DNA from: Geodermatophilus obscurus DSM 43160
GTDB lineage: Bacteria; Actinomycetota; Actinomycetes; Mycobacteriales; Geodermatophilaceae
DNA: 64,000 nucleotides
Assembly (NCBI RefSeq): GCF_000025345.1
Contig: NC_013757.1
Span: 5,258,498 to 5,322,497 of the forward strand
Reading direction: 5' to 3'
Shown: one piece after another, positions 9,595-17,704 of the stretch
Numbering within the stretch: the first letter of the stretch is position 1
Layout of the letters: each line of letters opens with the position of its first letter
Program-made: the position numbers and the translations under genes
Notes under the pieces: model-generated
Told to the model about the DNA's origin: nothing
Seen by the model: only the letters and a program-made list of their open reading frames with translations
Database searches by the model: none

Positions 9595-11349
9595 TCAGGA
9601 GTCGACGCGGGCGGTGTCCCGGCGCAGCGCCAGCCCGGCAAGGAGCAGGCCGCTCGCCAGGGCCGCGCCGACGCCCTCGCCGGCGCGCATCCGCAGGTCC
9701 AGCAGCGGTTCCCGGCCCAGGTCCCGGAGGACCAGCTCGTGCCCGCGCTCGCGGCTGCGCTGCCCGGCGAGCAGGACGGGCTGCACACCCGGCTCCAACC
9801 GCACGGCCACGAGGGCGGCGACCGAGGTGGCGTAGCCGTCCAGCACCACGGCCGACCCGGCCGCGGCCGCACCCAGGACCACCCCGGCGAGGACGGCGAG
9901 CTCGGGGCCGCCCAGCTCGGCGAGCGCCGCCACCGGGTCCCGGGTCAGGCCCGGGGAGCTCCGCCGGGCCCGGCGCACGGCCTCGACCACCACCTGCCGC
10001 TTGCGCGCGAGGACCTCGGCGTCGGCGCCCGAGCCCAGCCCGACGGTGTCGGCCGGGTCGGCGTCGAGCAGCCCGCACGCCAGCGCCGCCGCCACGGTGG
10101 TGTTGCCGACCCCGACCTCGCCGAGGGCCACCAGCCCCGCGGCCGCCGCTGTCCCGCCCAGGTCGCGGCCGGCCTCGAGCAACCGCCGGGCGTCGTCCGG
10201 CGTCATCGCCGCCCGGTCGACCAGGTCGCCGCGCGGGTCCAGGGGCCGGGCTCCCGCCGCACCCGGGACGGGGGCGCCGGAGACCCCGGCGTCCACGACG
10301 CGCAGGTGCAGGCCCGCCGTCCGGGCGGCCGTGGCCCCCAGCGAGCTGCCCGCGACGGCCGCGCGGACCACGTCCCGCGTCACGTCGGGGGAGTAGGCCG
10401 ACACCCCGCGGCTCGCCACCGGGTGGTCGGCGGCGGCCAGCAGGAGGGTGCCGCCGGAGGTCGCGCCGCCGCCAGCCGCCACCACGCCGTCCACCGCCCG
10501 GTCCAGGACGCCGAGCGAGCCCGGCGGGGTGAGCAGCCGGTCGGCCTGGTCCCGGGCCGCGACGACCGCCTCCCGGTCCGGTGCCCGCAGGTGCGAGGTC
10601 GGGGCCGCCGGCGCCCCGGCGTCCTCGACTGGCCACCGGTCGCGCAGCACGACGTCGGACAGCGGCAGCCGCCGGGACCAGCCGGCTCGCTCCAGGCCCG
10701 GGGCGGGCGGCCGCTCGTCGGGCCAGCCCAGGCACAGCCAGCCCAGGGTCACGACGCCGTCCGGTAGGCCGAGCAGCCCGGCGAGCTCCTCGGGCCGGAA
10801 CAGGGTCACCCAGCCCAGGCCCAGCCCCTCGGCCCGGGCCGTCAGCCACAGGTTCTGGATGGCTGCCGCGCAGCTCCACAGGTCGGCCTCGGGGAAGGTG
10901 GCCCGGCCCAGCACCCCGGCTGCCGGGGTGCGCCGGTCGCAGCAGACCACCACGCCGAGCGGCGCCTCGCGCACCCCCTCAAGCTGCAGGTCGAGCAGCC
11001 GGCGGGCGGCGTCCGGCTCCAGCTGCGCGGCCTGGCGCAGCCGTTCCCGGTCGGTGAGCACCGCGGCCCGGTCCCGGGTCCCGGCGTCCTGCACGACGAG
11101 GAAGCGCCACGGCTGGCTGTGCCCGACCGACGGGGCGGCGTGAGCCGCGGCCAGGACGCGCTCCAGGACGTCGCCGGGCACGGGGTCGGGCCGGAACCGC
11201 CGGACGTCGCGGCGGGCGCCGACCACCCGGTGCAGGGCGTTCCGGACCTCCTCGCCCATCGCCCAGCCGGTGGGGTCGGCGGCGCGCTGGGACGCCGAGG
11301 TCGCGTCGCCGACCAGCGGCACCGGCCGCGGCCACTCGCTGCCGGTCAC
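9595..11349 (-). CDS. BluB-CobT fusion: DMB synthase and nicotinate-nucleotide:DMB phosphoribosyltransferase
   Basis: 584 residues holding two enzymes of lower-ligand assembly for cobalamin. Residues about 30-240 are a BluB-type nitroreductase-fold domain (ARRDVRRFRPDPVP, HSQPWRFLV, LGLGWVTLF) that breaks down FMNH2 with oxygen to 5,6-dimethylbenzimidazole. Residues about 255-584 are CobT (TPPGSLG, AAADHPVASRGVSAY, GEVGVGNTT and, near the end, RAGEGVGAALA with the expected catalytic Glu), which makes alpha-ribazole phosphate. Fusion lets the product of one domain feed the next. The start is a GTG at 11349 overlapping the stop of the upstream hydrolase (GTGA); no better start lies before the BluB domain. 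No other corrin genes are in the window. Confidence 0.88.
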   Translation of the reverse strand: MTGSEWPRPVPLVGDATSASQRAADPTGWAMGEEVRNALHRVVGARRDVRRFRPDPVPGDVLERVLAAAHAAPSVGHSQPWRFLVVQDAGTRDRAAVLTDRERLRQAAQLEPDAARRLLDLQLEGVREAPLGVVVCCDRRTPAAGVLGRATFPEADLWSCAAAIQNLWLTARAEGLGLGWVTLFRPEELAGLLGLPDGVVTLGWLCLGWPDERPPAPGLERAGWSRRLPLSDVVLRDRWPVEDAGAPAAPTSHLRAPDREAVVAARDQADRLLTPPGSLGVLDRAVDGVVAAGGGATSGGTLLLAAADHPVASRGVSAYSPDVTRDVVRAAVAGSSLGATAARTAGLHLRVVDAGVSGAPVPGAAGARPLDPRGDLVDRAAMTPDDARRLLEAGRDLGGTAAAAGLVALGEVGVGNTTVAAALACGLLDADPADTVGLGSGADAEVLARKRQVVVEAVRRARRSSPGLTRDPVAALAELGGPELAVLAGVVLGAAAAGSAVVLDGYATSVAALVAVRLEPGVQPVLLAGQRSRERGHELVLRDLGREPLLDLRMRAGEGVGAALASGLLLAGLALRRDTARVDS

Positions 11350-12191
11350 CGCTCGACGCGCTCGAGGAACCGCGCGACCGTCTCCAGGAAGACCTCCGGC
11401 TGCTCGGAGTGCACCCAGTGGCCGGCGTTCTTGACCCGCACCAGGCGGGTGTTCGGGAACAGCTCCTCCATCCGGGCGCGGTCCTCGGGCAGCACGTAGT
11501 GCGACCTGGCACCCGCGACCCACAGCACCGGGCCGTCGTAGCGGGCCCCCGGCGGTGGCTCGGGGAAGCCGCGCAGCTCGCCCAGGTCGCGCTCGAGCAG
11601 CTCGAGGTTGAGCCGCCAGCGCCAGCCGCCGTCGGCCCCCACTCCCTCGCGGACCAGGCTCTGCAGCAGGAAGGAGCGCACCATCCTGCTGGGGACAGCG
11701 GCCTGCAGCGCGGCGTCGGCGTCCGCTCGCGTCTCGAGGCGGTCGAGGTCCATGGCGCGCATGGCCGCGATGAAGGCGGCGAACGGCGAGGCCTCCTCGT
11801 CCGGGTCGTCGGTGCGGCCGCCGGACAGCGGGTACTCGACCGGGGCGATGTCGACGACGACCAGCGCGCGCAGCAGCTCCGGGTGGCGCAGCGCCAGCTG
11901 CATCGACACCTTCCCGCCCATCGAGTGCCCGACGAGGGTCACCGGCTCCCCGAACGAGCGCAGCTCGGCGGCGACCAGCTCGGCCATGTCGACGTAGTCC
12001 ACCCGGTCGGTCCACGGGGAGTGCCCGTGGTTGGGCAGGTCGAGGAGCGTCACGCGGTGGTCGCCGGCGAGGCCCTTGGCGATCGTCGTCCAGTTCTTGC
12101 CCTGGCCGAACAAGCCGTGCACGAACACCACCCGCGGGCCGGCCGAGCCCAGCGTCCGGCCGTGCAGCCGCTCCCCGGAGTTCGTCGTCAC
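11346..12191 (-). CDS. Alpha/beta-fold hydrolase
   Basis: 281 residues, a single alpha/beta hydrolase domain: oxyanion HG (25-26) in VFVHGLFGQGKNW, nucleophile elbow GHSMGG (Ser90), and the C-terminal catalytic His in NAGHWVH. It resembles the YbfF/ABHD11 esterase group. The substrate is not known, and the link to the downstream bluB-cobT gene (GTGA overlap) suggests co-expression rather than a shared pathway. The start is the GTG at 12191; no strong ribosome site is visible. Confidence 0.85.
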   Translation of the reverse strand: MTTNSGERLHGRTLGSAGPRVVFVHGLFGQGKNWTTIAKGLAGDHRVTLLDLPNHGHSPWTDRVDYVDMAELVAAELRSFGEPVTLVGHSMGGKVSMQLALRHPELLRALVVVDIAPVEYPLSGGRTDDPDEEASPFAAFIAAMRAMDLDRLETRADADAALQAAVPSRMVRSFLLQSLVREGVGADGGWRWRLNLELLERDLGELRGFPEPPPGARYDGPVLWVAGARSHYVLPEDRARMEELFPNTRLVRVKNAGHWVHSEQPEVFLETVARFLERVER

Positions 12192-12260
12192 CCGGCGATT
12201 CCACCAGATCCCGTCGTCCCGCCGACCTACCGTCGTCGGCCGACGCAGAGGAGGACGCCC

Positions 12261-14015
12261 GTGCCCGGACGGCGCCGCCGGACAGCCCGGTCGACGAGCC
12301 AGAGCCGCTCGACCAGCACCACCCGCAGCACGACGACGACCCGCCGGAAGGCGCCGGCCCGCCGCACGGCCGGGCCCGCCCCCGAGCGGCCGGTGGCCGG
12401 CCCGGGGGAGCGGGTGTGGGTGCTCGCCGTCCCGTTCCGCGCCCCGGCGCCGGGCGCGCAGTGGCGGGCGGACCTGCAGGCACACGTGTGGGTCGGCCGG
12501 GAGCTGCCACCGGAGCTGGCCGCCTACGACCCGCCGCCGTACACCTTCGAACGCTTCCTCGAGGACGAGCTCAACGACACCCCGCGCCCGGTGCCGCCGA
12601 GCCGGCCGCTGGTGCCGCGCGAGGAGCAGGCCACGGGTGCTGCGGCCGTCGTCGCCTCCGCCGCGGCCGGGCACCGCGTCTTCCTGCTCGGCGACGACCC
12701 CGGCGTCGGCAAGACCGGCACCGCCGTCCTGGCCGCCCGGGAGGTCTGCGAGCTGCGCGGCGGCGACCGCGTCCTCGTCGTCGCCGACCGCCCCGCGGCC
12801 ATCACCATCCCGCACTGGACCCGCTCGATCGCCGGCTTCGGCGACGGCGGGCTGCGCTGGTGCGTCACCACGTGGGACCGGCTGGCCAAGGTGGTCGCGC
12901 TCCAGAGGACAGGGCTGCGGTTCGACGTCGTGATCGCCGACGAGGCGCACATGGTCCGGCACACGACCACCCAGCGGTGGAAGCACTGGAAGGCCGTCTC
13001 CGGCGGCGGTCGCGCGACGGACGTGCCCTTCGTCCTCGCCGCCACCGCGACCCCGGCGCACACGCCGCTGGAGCTGCCCTATCTGGCGCCGCAGTTCGCG
13101 CAGCGGCACGGCGAGCCGCTGCGCGCCTGGGCGGACCTGCCGGCCAGGCTCGCCGAGCACGGGTTCCACGTGGAACGTGGCCGCTACGGCTGGACGTGGA
13201 CCGAGGACGCCGACGCCCGCCGCGCCGACCTCGCCCGGCTGCAGGGCTGGCTGGCCGCGGGGGAGCCGCCGGCGACGCTGCACCGGCCGGCGCCGTGGGG
13301 CCCGGTGTCGGTGACCGGGACGCCGGTCGCCCTGACCCCGGCCGAGCAGGCCGCCTACGAGTCCGAGTGGCAAGAGTTCCGCGCCGAGATGCAGCTCGCG
13401 CGCCGGGCCCGGCAGACCGCGCGCGGCCGGGCGGCACTGCTGCGCTTCCGGCAGAAGGCCGGGCTGATCCGCGCGCAGGCCACCGTCGACTGGGTCAAGG
13501 CGCAGGTCGAGGCCGAGCGGCAGGTCGCGGTGTCGGTCGAGTTCGTCGAGACGGCGGCCGACCCGATCCGCGAGGCGCTGCTGGACTCCGGTATCGCGGT
13601 GGCGGGCATCTACGGCCGCGACCGCTTCGACGTCGAGGCCGAGCGGCTGCGCTTCCAGACCGGCGAGGCGCCGGTCTGCGTCTTCACCGTGACCGCGTCG
13701 ATCAGCCTGCACGCCGGCGAGCTGCTGCCCGGCGGTCGCACGGCCTCGACGACGCCGCGGGTCGGGCTGTTCCACCAGCCGCGCTTCTCCGGCATCCAGG
13801 CCCGCCAGGTCACCGGCCGCACCCACCGCGACGGCCAGGTCTCCCCGTGGCGGGTGGCCTTCGCCGGGGACACCGTGGAGGAGCAGGTGGCCCGGGTGAT
13901 GGTGGAGCGGCTGGCCGTCAGCGGCTCCACCGCCGGTGCGGACACCTCGGCGCTGCAGGAGATCGCCGAGCTGCTCGACGCCGACTGGTTGCCCCCGGTC
14001 GCGCTCACCGACTGA
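12261..14015 (+). CDS. Orphan superfamily 2 (SNF2/DEAH-like) helicase
   Basis: 584 residues. The first 50 are an extremely basic Arg/Ser/Thr tract (many TR and RST repeats), then an ATPase core: Walker A GDDPGVGKT (144-152), Walker B DEAH (227-230), motif III ATATP, and motif VI QVTGRTHRDGQ in the last 60 residues. Motif VI with RxGQ is typical of SNF2-type and phage-type SF2 helicases. The gene stands alone, with a GTG start at 12261 behind AGAGGAGG. No nuclease, methylase or other defence partner is adjacent. A perfect parS site lies inside the coding sequence at 13163. Function is unknown beyond ATP-driven DNA translocation; phage or defence ancestry is possible but not shown. Confidence 0.8.
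   Translation: MPGRRRRTARSTSQSRSTSTTRSTTTTRRKAPARRTAGPAPERPVAGPGERVWVLAVPFRAPAPGAQWRADLQAHVWVGRELPPELAAYDPPPYTFERFLEDELNDTPRPVPPSRPLVPREEQATGAAAVVASAAAGHRVFLLGDDPGVGKTGTAVLAAREVCELRGGDRVLVVADRPAAITIPHWTRSIAGFGDGGLRWCVTTWDRLAKVVALQRTGLRFDVVIADEAHMVRHTTTQRWKHWKAVSGGGRATDVPFVLAATATPAHTPLELPYLAPQFAQRHGEPLRAWADLPARLAEHGFHVERGRYGWTWTEDADARRADLARLQGWLAAGEPPATLHRPAPWGPVSVTGTPVALTPAEQAAYESEWQEFRAEMQLARRARQTARGRAALLRFRQKAGLIRAQATVDWVKAQVEAERQVAVSVEFVETAADPIREALLDSGIAVAGIYGRDRFDVEAERLRFQTGEAPVCVFTVTASISLHAGELLPGGRTASTTPRVGLFHQPRFSGIQARQVTGRTHRDGQVSPWRVAFAGDTVEEQVARVMVERLAVSGSTAGADTSALQEIAELLDADWLPPVALTD
13163..13176. promoter_or_regulatory. parS site (perfect) within helicase gene
   Basis: GTTCCACGTGGAAC is a 14-bp perfect palindrome identical to the parS next to parA at 60278-60291. 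It falls in coding sequence, where it encodes part of GFHVERG. Confidence 0.75.
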
Positions 14016-14054
14016 GGCCACGGCCTCGCCACGCGTCGATCTCCACCTCCCGCC

Positions 14055-14130
14055 GAGTTGATCATGGGGTTGTTGCTCGAGGGCGCGCCGTCGACCGCGC
14101 GTCCGCCTGCACCAACCCCATGATCAACTC
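14055..14130. repeat. Long palindromic intergenic repeat, copy A
   Basis: Two perfect 18-nt inverted arms (14055-14072, GAGTTGATCATGGGGTTG, and 14113-14130) surround a 40-nt GC-rich centre. It lies between the convergent helicase and permease genes. A related, less perfect copy is at 21997-22062, also between convergent genes. It probably ends transcription from both sides; it may be a dispersed repeat family. Confidence 0.7.
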
Positions 14131-14167
14131 CAGGGGCCCGTGCTCCGCGCGAGCACTCTGGTGGACC

Positions 14168-14911
14168 TCAGCCGAGCGCCGCGACGATGCTGGCCACCCC
14201 GGCCAGCGCCGACAGCGTCAGCCCGGCCACCCGGAACCGGCGGACGTCGAGCAGGTGGAACAGCCGTCGGCCCGCGACGTGGCCGACGATCGCCGCGGCC
14301 AGCAGCACCAGCACCACCTCCGGCCGGAGGGCCTGTCCGGCCCGTCCCGAGGCGGTGAGCACCGCGGCCCCGAGCAGGTTGAGGGCGAGGAACAGCGCCG
14401 CGAGGGTGTCGCGCATCTCCGCCGGAGCAACCTGACGCCGCTCCAGCCAGAGCACCAGCGGCGGCCCGTTGGTGCTGGTCGTGGTGGTGAGCAGCCCCGC
14501 GAGCAACCCCACGCCGAGCGTGGCCCAGCGGGACGGCTCCCTCCGGCCGGGAGCCGGGCGCCGCAGGACCTGCAGCCCCACGGCGGCGAGCACGCCCACG
14601 CCCACCGCCAGCTGCAGCGCCGCCTTGCTGACCACGGCGAGCACCAGCACGCCGGCGAGGACCCCGGGTACGGCGGCCAGGGTCACCACCCGGACGTCGG
14701 CCCACCGGACGGCCGGCCGTGGTCCGCGACGCACCAGCAGCGGGAGCAGCGTCGTGGTCGTGGCGAGGACCATCAGCGTGGTCACCGCCTCGGTGGGGTC
14801 GAGCACGGCCACGAGGGCGGGCCCGGCGATGAGCGCCAGCCCGAACCCGGCGGTGGCCTGCACCGTGGCGCCCACCAGGACGGCGAGGCACGCGAGCAGC
14901 ACGCCGGCCAT
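14168..14911 (-). CDS. TauE/SafE-family membrane permease
   Basis: 247 residues, almost entirely hydrophobic, with about eight membrane segments in two repeated halves. The first half contains GATVQATAGFGLALIAGP and the second GLLTTTTSTNGPPLVLW, the paired signatures of the TauE/SafE (DUF81) sulfite/organosulfonate exporter family. Substrate cannot be assigned; sulfur compounds are the family theme. It is a single gene, convergent with the helicase and divergent from the thiamine riboswitch operon. The ATG at 14911 is the first possible start and lies at the first membrane segment. Confidence 0.85.
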   Translation of the reverse strand: MAGVLLACLAVLVGATVQATAGFGLALIAGPALVAVLDPTEAVTTLMVLATTTTLLPLLVRRGPRPAVRWADVRVVTLAAVPGVLAGVLVLAVVSKAALQLAVGVGVLAAVGLQVLRRPAPGRREPSRWATLGVGLLAGLLTTTTSTNGPPLVLWLERRQVAPAEMRDTLAALFLALNLLGAAVLTASGRAGQALRPEVVLVLLAAAIVGHVAGRRLFHLLDVRRFRVAGLTLSALAGVASIVAALG

Positions 14912-15155
14912 CCTGACGCAAGCCCCCGCTCGCTCCCCGCGGCCGGGAGGGATGGACCGAGCGGCGGCCGTCCGTCGCCCGGGGTGCTGCCGACCTCCCC
15001 CCGCTCCGCCCGCCCGCCAACGCGGGCAGTGGGTCGGAGGAGCCGGCCGTTCGGTGGCGCACCAGGGGACGACGGCGCTCAGGCGGGGCAGGACCAGTCG
15101 TCGGCTCGCGCCGGCCGGGCCCCGGTGGCCGACCCGGTGTTACGTTCGGGGGCGT
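14912..15155. other. Non-coding gap before the thiamine operon
   Basis: No gene is supported; the open frames here are GC-driven. It should hold the divergent promoters of the permease and the riboswitch transcript, but I cannot pick convincing -35/-10 boxes. Confidence 0.4.
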
Positions 15156-15157
15156 AC

Positions 15158-15236
15158 GTGGCACGGGGTGTCCCCGACCGGGGGCTGAGAGCACACCCGT
15201 CGAACCTGCTCCAGTTCGCACTGGCGAAGGGATGTC
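15158..15236 (+). ncRNA. TPP riboswitch (thi box)
   Basis: The conserved elements of the thiamine pyrophosphate aptamer appear in order: ACGGGGTG, a variable stem, GGGGCTGAGAG...ACCC, CGAACCTGCTCCAGTTCG, then ACTGGCGAAGGGATG. The final GAAGGGA lies 8 nt from the thiM ATG and doubles as its ribosome site, so TPP binding should mask translation initiation of the thiM-thiE-thiD operon. Confidence 0.92.
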
Positions 15237-15242
15237 ACCGGC

Positions 15243-16032
15243 ATGCCGGCCGTCGACCTGCGCGCCGCCCGCGCGGCGCTCCTCGCACGCACCCCCCTGG
15301 TGCACTGCCTCACGAACACGGTGGTGCAGGCGATCACCGCCAACGCCCTGCTCGCAGCGGGCGCCGCCCCGGCGATGGTGGACGCACCCGAGGAGGCCGG
15401 CGACTTCGCCGCCGTCGCGTCCGCGGTGCTGGTCAACGTCGGCACGGTGCACGCCCGCACCGCCGAGGCGATGCGACTGGCGGCCCGCTCGGCGGGCGCG
15501 GCCGGGACGCCGTGGGTGCTCGACCCCGTCGCCGTCGGCGGCCTGGTCTACCGCACCGAGCTGGCCACCGAGCTGGTCGGCCTGCGGCCCACCGTCGTCC
15601 GCGGCAACGCCTCGGAGGTCATGGCGCTGGCCGGCGCGGGGGGGCGGCGGCCGCGGCGTGGACAGCACCGACAGCACCGACGACGCCGCGAAGGCCGCCG
15701 CCGGGCTGGCCGCCCGCACCGGCGGCGTGGTGGCGGTCAGCGGCGAGGTCGACCTGGTCACCGACGGCCGGCGCACCGTCCGCGTCGGCGGCGGCTCGCC
15801 GCTGCTGACCCGCACCACCGGTGCCGGCTGCGCGCTGGGCGCCCTGGTCGCCGCCTACGTCGCGGCCACGGAGGACCCGCTCACCGGGGCGGTGGCCGCG
15901 CACGCGCACGTGGCGGTCGCCGCCGAGCGGGCGGCGCGGGTGGCCTCGGGCCCAGGCACGTTCGCCCCCGCGTGGCTCGACGCGCTGGACGCCGTCGACG
16001 GCGCCGCCCTGACCGCGGCGGACGTCCGATGA
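15243..16032 (+). pseudogene. thiM: Hydroxyethylthiazole kinase, interrupted by a frameshift
   Basis: The first 130 or so codons from the ATG at 15243 give a normal ThiM ([42 protein letters not shown]). At the G7 run 15638-15644 the frame must shift by one base; the rest of ThiM ([15 protein letters not shown]..., [12 protein letters not shown], ending ADVR) continues in the next frame to the TGA at 16030-16032. Removing one G restores a full-length kinase with the usual [14 protein letters not shown] joint. Without a shift the first frame has no stop and reads on in phase into ThiE. It could be a sequencing or assembly error in a homopolymer, slippage phase variation, or a true loss. ThiM phosphorylates salvaged hydroxyethylthiazole. 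Confidence 0.88.
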
Positions 16033-16688
16033 GTCGTCCCTTCGACCCGACCCTCTACCTGGTCACCGACACCGCCCTCGCCCGCCCGCGGCCGGTCGCC
16101 GACGTGGTCCGTGCCGCGGTGGCCGGCGGCGTCACCACCGTCCAGGTGCGGGACAAGACCGCCTCCCGCCGGGAGCTGCTGGAGCTGACCCGCACGGTGC
16201 AGGCGGCGCTGGCCGACCGGCCGGACGTCGCGCTGTGGGTCGACGACGCCGTCGACGTCGCCCTGCTCGCCGGCGCGGACGGCGTGCACGTCGGCCAGGA
16301 CGACCTCCCGCCGGCCGAGGTGCGGGCCCTGCTCGGGCCCGGCCGGCTGCTCGGGTTCAGCGTCTCCTCCGTCGCCGAGCTGGACGTCGCGCGCGCCCTG
16401 CCGGCGGGGACCGTCGACCTGGTGGGCATCGGCCCGGTGTGGACGACGCCGACCAAGCCCGACGCCGGGAGCGCCCTCGGTCCGGGCGGCGTCCGCACGC
16501 TGGCCGACGCGGCCCGCGCCGCCGGGTTCACCACCGTCGCGATCGGCGGCATCGACGCCACCCGGGCCGCCGAGGTGGCCGCGACCGGGGTGGACGGCGT
16601 GTGCGTCGTCTCGGCGGTGTGCACCGCGCCCGACCCGGCCGCGGCCGCCCGGGCGCTGCGCGCGGAGATCGAGGGGGTGCGGGTGTGA
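16029..16688 (+). CDS. thiE: Thiamine-phosphate synthase
   Basis: 219 residues, a TIM barrel that joins HMP pyrophosphate and hydroxyethylthiazole phosphate to thiamine phosphate. Visible family segments are [75 protein letters not shown] and IGGI. The ATG at 16029 overlaps the thiM stop (ATGA), so translation depends on ribosomes finishing ThiM; the upstream frameshift could therefore affect ThiE expression. The stop overlaps the thiD start (GTGA). Confidence 0.95.
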   Translation: MSRPFDPTLYLVTDTALARPRPVADVVRAAVAGGVTTVQVRDKTASRRELLELTRTVQAALADRPDVALWVDDAVDVALLAGADGVHVGQDDLPPAEVRALLGPGRLLGFSVSSVAELDVARALPAGTVDLVGIGPVWTTPTKPDAGSALGPGGVRTLADAARAAGFTTVAIGGIDATRAAEVAATGVDGVCVVSAVCTAPDPAAAARALRAEIEGVRV

Positions 16689-17509
16689 GCGGGGTGCCGA
16701 CAGCGCTGACCGTCGCCGGCAGCGACCCCAGCGGCGGCGCCGGCATCCAGGCCGACCTCAAGACCTTCAGCGCGCTCGGCGTCTACGGGACGGCCGTGCT
16801 GACCGCGCTGACCGCGCAGAACACCCGCGGTGTGACCGGCGTGCACGGCGTGCCACCGGAGTTCGTCGCCGAGCAGCTGTCGACCCTGTTCGCCGACGTC
16901 GAGGTGCACGCCACCAAGCTCGGCATGCTGGGCACCGCGGACGTGGTGCGAGCCGTCGCCGGCGCGCTGGCCGACCACCCGGGCGGCCCGGTGGTGTGCG
17001 ACCCGGTGATGGTGGCGACCAGCGGTGACCGGCTCATCGACGAGGCCGCGATCGACGCCGTCCGCACCGACCTGCTGCCGCTGGCCGACCTGGTCACGCC
17101 GAACGTGCCCGAGGCCGCCGTCCTGCTCGGCGTGTCCCCCGCCACCGACGTCGACCAGTTGCCCGGTCAGGCCACCGCGCTGCTCGGGCTCGGCCCCCGG
17201 GCGGTGCTGCTCAAGGGCGGCCACCTCGGCGGTGAGGAGAGCGTCGACGTGCTGGCCACCACGGACGGCGTGACGGTCACCCGCCGGCCGCGGGTGGACA
17301 CCCGGTCGACGCACGGGACCGGCTGCACGCTGTCCTCCGCGCTCGCCGCGCTGGCCGCCCGGCACCGCACCGACGACTGGACGCGGCTGGTCGACCCCGC
17401 CCGGGACTACCTGCACCGGGCGCTGGAGGCGGGGGAGGGCCTCGGCGTCGGCTCCGGACACGGCCCGGTGCACCACTTCGCCGGCATCTGGGAGCCGCGT
17501 CCGCGTTGA
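16685..17509 (+). CDS. thiD: Bifunctional hydroxymethylpyrimidine/phosphomethylpyrimidine kinase
   Basis: 274 residues of the ribokinase-like fold: N-terminal [27 protein letters not shown] (split here only by function), [28 protein letters not shown] and the anion-hole [14 protein letters not shown]. It phosphorylates HMP twice to give HMP-PP, the partner of thiazole phosphate in the ThiE reaction. It starts at the GTG at 16685 overlapping the thiE stop. Together with thiM and thiE behind a TPP riboswitch it forms a thiamine salvage operon. Confidence 0.95.
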   Translation: MSGVPTALTVAGSDPSGGAGIQADLKTFSALGVYGTAVLTALTAQNTRGVTGVHGVPPEFVAEQLSTLFADVEVHATKLGMLGTADVVRAVAGALADHPGGPVVCDPVMVATSGDRLIDEAAIDAVRTDLLPLADLVTPNVPEAAVLLGVSPATDVDQLPGQATALLGLGPRAVLLKGGHLGGEESVDVLATTDGVTVTRRPRVDTRSTHGTGCTLSSALAALAARHRTDDWTRLVDPARDYLHRALEAGEGLGVGSGHGPVHHFAGIWEPRPR

Positions 17510-17513
17510 CCAC

Positions 17514-17558
17514 CGGCGTCCGGCCGCCCGCACCGGCGTGTCGGTCAGCCGGACGCCG
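17514..17558 (+). terminator. Terminator of the thiamine operon
   Basis: The arms CGGCGTCCGGC (17514-17524) and GCCGGACGCCG (17548-17558) pair perfectly over 11 bp, starting 5 nt after the thiD stop. Confidence 0.65.
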
Positions 17559-17704
17559 ATGATCACGACGGACAGCAGTCAGCCGGTGGGCTGGTCCCCG
17601 TCCGTCGACGTCGCCGGCCAGCGGTCGTACCGGAGCGTCCGTTCCTCTCCCCTCCGGAGGACGGGCGACCATGGGACGGGCCGGCGACGACGAGGAGGTG
17701 GGGC

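Noticed and set aside
9044..10879. 611-residue minus-strand frame running through bluB-cobT into DUF4190
   Set aside because: Only its last 139 codons have a convincing start and domain; the rest is an out-of-frame reading of cobT.
12261..14015. Helicase as part of a multi-gene defence system
   Set aside because: Neighbours are a hydrolase, a permease and thiamine genes; no nuclease, methylase or effector partner is visible.
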